Shown here: piece after piece, positions 4,820 through 6,064 of the stretch | Numbering within the stretch: the first letter of the stretch is position 1 | Layout: each line of letters starts with the position of its first letter | Assembly: GCA_041664945.1 (NCBI GenBank) | Contig: JBAYJY010000236.1 | Coordinates: 1-6,064, forward strand | Source of the DNA: JBAYJY01 sp041664945 | GTDB taxonomy: Bacteria; UBP15; UBA6099 | DNA length: 6,064 nucleotides | Direction: 5' to 3' | Notes under the pieces: generated by a model | Databases searched by the model: none | What the model saw: the letters and a program-made list of their open reading frames with translations, nothing else | What the model was told of the DNA's origin: nothing | Translations under genes and position numbers: made by a program

Positions 4820-5649
4820 TTAACCAGCGACAAAGTGTTTTTGGACATAATGTTGTTCATAAGAATGTCGGTGTCGAAGAGCATGACGAGTTCGCCGGTG
4901 TTTTTTCTTCGTGCCGTGGCGGCGAGGACCTGAGCGCCTTCGGTATAGTCGGTAAGAACCATTTCATTGAAGGAATCCGGATCTAATTTTTCAACCGTCA
5001 TCGCCGTGTCGACTGTCAATGCAATATTCATGCCCATGGCGGATAAAACGACAACAATCTCCCGCGCGTATTCCCTGAGCGTTTCGCGAGTCTCGTCAAA
5101 AAGTTCGACCAGCTTTGAAAGTTCTTTAAATCGCGCTTCTTCGATCATTTTCAAAGCGGCGTCGAATTTCCCCTGCGCTTCAAACGCCTTGACCTTAGTG
5201 GCGAGCGCATGAATTCTTTGATGAGGCGCATCGATCATCACAAGAACTCTTTTTAAGAAAACATTATCAGTTGTGAAGTTATCATACCAGAGCCCGAATG
5301 CGCATTTGTGAGGATCAAGTTCTCCGTTGAACGCCTTGCGTTCAATCACCGACTTTTCCAGATTGGCTATCCAGTTTTTGTGGTCCTGTTCCCTTTTGTT
5401 GAGATTTTCGATCAACTCATCCAACTCGCGCATTGAAGAAGCCATTCCGAGCAAGTTTCTCAGGTCAACCAACGGCATAACCGCGCCGCGCAGGTTGATT
5501 ACTCCCCTGAAATGTTCCGGCATCATCGGCACCCTTGTCGCATCCGGCGCCTGTAACATCTCGCGCACATGCTTCGCCGGCAGTCCGTATAACTCCTTGT
5601 CGATTCCAATTAATACCCAAGGTTCATATTTAAGCGCTTCTGTCAACAT
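4816..5649 (-). CDS. CheW-type chemotaxis adaptor with inserted CZB domain
   Basis: This is a 277-residue cytoplasmic protein. CheW adaptors join chemoreceptors to the CheA kinase. Residues about 9-69 are the first CheW half (VLIGIDKELYGLP, then PEHFRGVINLRGAVMPLVDL). The second half (about 203-270, GMNIALTVDTAMTVEKL, then GAQVLAATAR and GELVMLFDTDILM) follows only after 130 residues. The insert is helical and carries every signature of a CZB zinc-binding domain: H90 in HKNW, C116 in CAFGLW, and H143 and H147 in APHQRIH. In CZB proteins these four bind zinc, and the Cys can sense zinc or hypochlorous acid. Residues 71-90 (RELDELIENLNKREQDH) suggest a coiled coil leading into it. The ATG is set by GGAG at 5657-5660, 7 bases upstream. 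Ordinary CheW is about 150-180 residues. No CheA or receptor gene is nearby. Confidence 0.9.
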   Translation of the reverse strand: MLTEALKYEPWVLIGIDKELYGLPAKHVREMLQAPDATRVPMMPEHFRGVINLRGAVMPLVDLRNLLGMASSMRELDELIENLNKREQDHKNWIANLEKSVIERKAFNGELDPHKCAFGLWYDNFTTDNVFLKRVLVMIDAPHQRIHALATKVKAFEAQGKFDAALKMIEEARFKELSKLVELFDETRETLREYAREIVVVLSAMGMNIALTVDTAMTVEKLDPDSFNEMVLTDYTEGAQVLAATARRKNTGELVMLFDTDILMNNIMSKNTLSLVK

Positions 5650-5703
5650 TAGCAGGCTCCATTTGCTTAAAATAAGATGGTTGTAGCATCATCTATTAAC
5701 ACA

Positions 5704-5733
5704 ATTATAATAAAGCAAGGCGTAAAACGACAA
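5704..5733 (-). promoter_or_regulatory. Promoter of the CheW-CZB gene
   Basis: On the minus strand, TTGTCG (5728-5733, 4 of 6) is followed after 18 bp by a perfect TATAAT (5704-5709). Transcription should start near 5697, giving a leader of nearly 50 bases. The -10 and its flank (TTATAATTGT) match those of the ilvD promoter. No GG-N10-GC sigma-54 site is visible, despite the activator gene upstream. Confidence 0.55.
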
Positions 5734-5776
5734 GTAAAAACTCATTTAATCAGAGCATTAGAGTAATATGCCAAAT

Positions 5777-5798
5777 ATAAAATGGCATTCCGTTTTAT
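5777..5798. terminator. Hairpin downstream of the sigma-54 activator gene
   Basis: ATAAAA-t-GG (5777-5785) pairs with CC-g-TTTTAT (5790-5798) around a 4-base loop. On the minus strand the 3' arm ends in TTTTAT then ATTT, so it could terminate the leftward activator transcript about 105 bases after its stop. The stem is AT-rich, with one non-pairing position on that strand. Confidence 0.4.
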
Positions 5799-5801
5799 TG
5801 A

Positions 5802-5815
5802 TATATGATCATATA
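5802..5815. repeat. 14-bp perfect palindrome
   Basis: TATATGATCATATA, centred on TGATCA, sits about 70 bp upstream of the -35 of the CheW-CZB gene and next to the hairpin at 5777-5798. It could be an operator or upstream activator site. In AT-rich DNA it may also be chance. Confidence 0.35.
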
Positions 5816-5902
5816 ACTCATAATTAAATTAAAACATATGAAATACAGGTATTTTGGGTGGACGATGTTTTCTTTCTGGTCTGAGACGGCGTTCATTTCG
5901 AA

Positions 5903-6064
5903 TCAGTCGCCGGAGTGAGCTGCCGAATCGCGGCGTGAGAGTCGTGATTTGTATCTGTCGCAGTCGATTCCGTATTTTTGGATTTTGTACTGAATAATGC
6001 GTTTAGTTGCGCCGAGCCGCCGGGCGGCCTCGGACTGGTTGCCATTGGCGTATTTTACGGCTTC
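5903..6064 (-). CDS. NtrC-family sigma-54 activator, C-terminal end (partial)
   Basis: The frame is open from the window edge to the TGA at 5903-5905 and gives the last 53 residues. The first 33 read EAVKYANGNQSEAARRLGAT, then KRIIQYKIQKYGID. This is the Fis-type helix-turn-helix that ends sigma-54-dependent activators: the N-G-N-x-S-x-A-A-R-x-L-G helix pair, then the recognition helix with RxIxYKIxKYGI. Such proteins bind upstream sites and use an AAA+ domain to open sigma-54 promoters. The sensor and AAA+ domains lie beyond the window. A tail of about 20 polar residues (YKSRLSRRDSAAHSGD) follows the HTH. It is in the same orientation as the CheW-CZB gene, 253 bp upstream of it, with separate transcription likely. 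Confidence 0.85.
   Translation of the reverse strand, partial: EAVKYANGNQSEAARRLGATKRIIQYKIQKYGIDCDRYKSRLSRRDSAAHSGD

Overview
The window is bacterial. It holds one complete housekeeping enzyme gene (ilvD), a complete and oddly built chemotaxis adaptor gene, a QueG-like iron-sulfur protein gene, a two-gene DUF2283 module, and the 3' end of a sigma-54 activator gene cut by the right edge. The taxon cannot be fixed from the sequence. Many Fe-S cysteines, an IlvD of the NPGH type and a short QueG-like protein suggest a Gram-negative-like anaerobe or facultative anaerobe. This is inference. Genes look clearly richer in GC than the AT-rich gaps between them.

Left third (1-1496): a decayed, repeat-rich region with no intact gene. 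It holds two broken RHS/YD-repeat fragments (about 289-393 and 511-834). Around them lie a strong hairpin (91-110), an imperfect direct repeat (103-158 and 371-433) that looks REP-like, and a second hairpin (519-543). Two degenerate tandem arrays follow, with periods of 7 bp (852-942) and 11 bp (1223-1332). It looks like rhs debris shaped by small mobile or simple repeats.

Middle (1460-2981): the QueG-like gene has its own sigma-70-type promoter and runs rightward. It converges on a leftward two-gene operon, a DUF4258-like protein followed 2 bp later by a DUF2283 protein. The operon is small enough to be a toxin-antitoxin-like module. Palindromes fill the convergent junction. A second degenerate heptamer patch follows ilvD.

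Right half (2982-6064), all leftward: ilvD for branched-chain amino acid synthesis, with its own promoter overlapped by an inverted repeat. Then comes a CheW-type adaptor whose fold is interrupted by a complete CZB zinc-binding domain, with its own promoter and a possible terminator at its stop codon. Last is the Fis-type helix-turn-helix end of an NtrC-family activator. Each gene seems separately transcribed. The CheW-CZB fusion is the most interesting protein. No CheA, receptor or BCAA partner gene is in view, so links between neighbours are weak.
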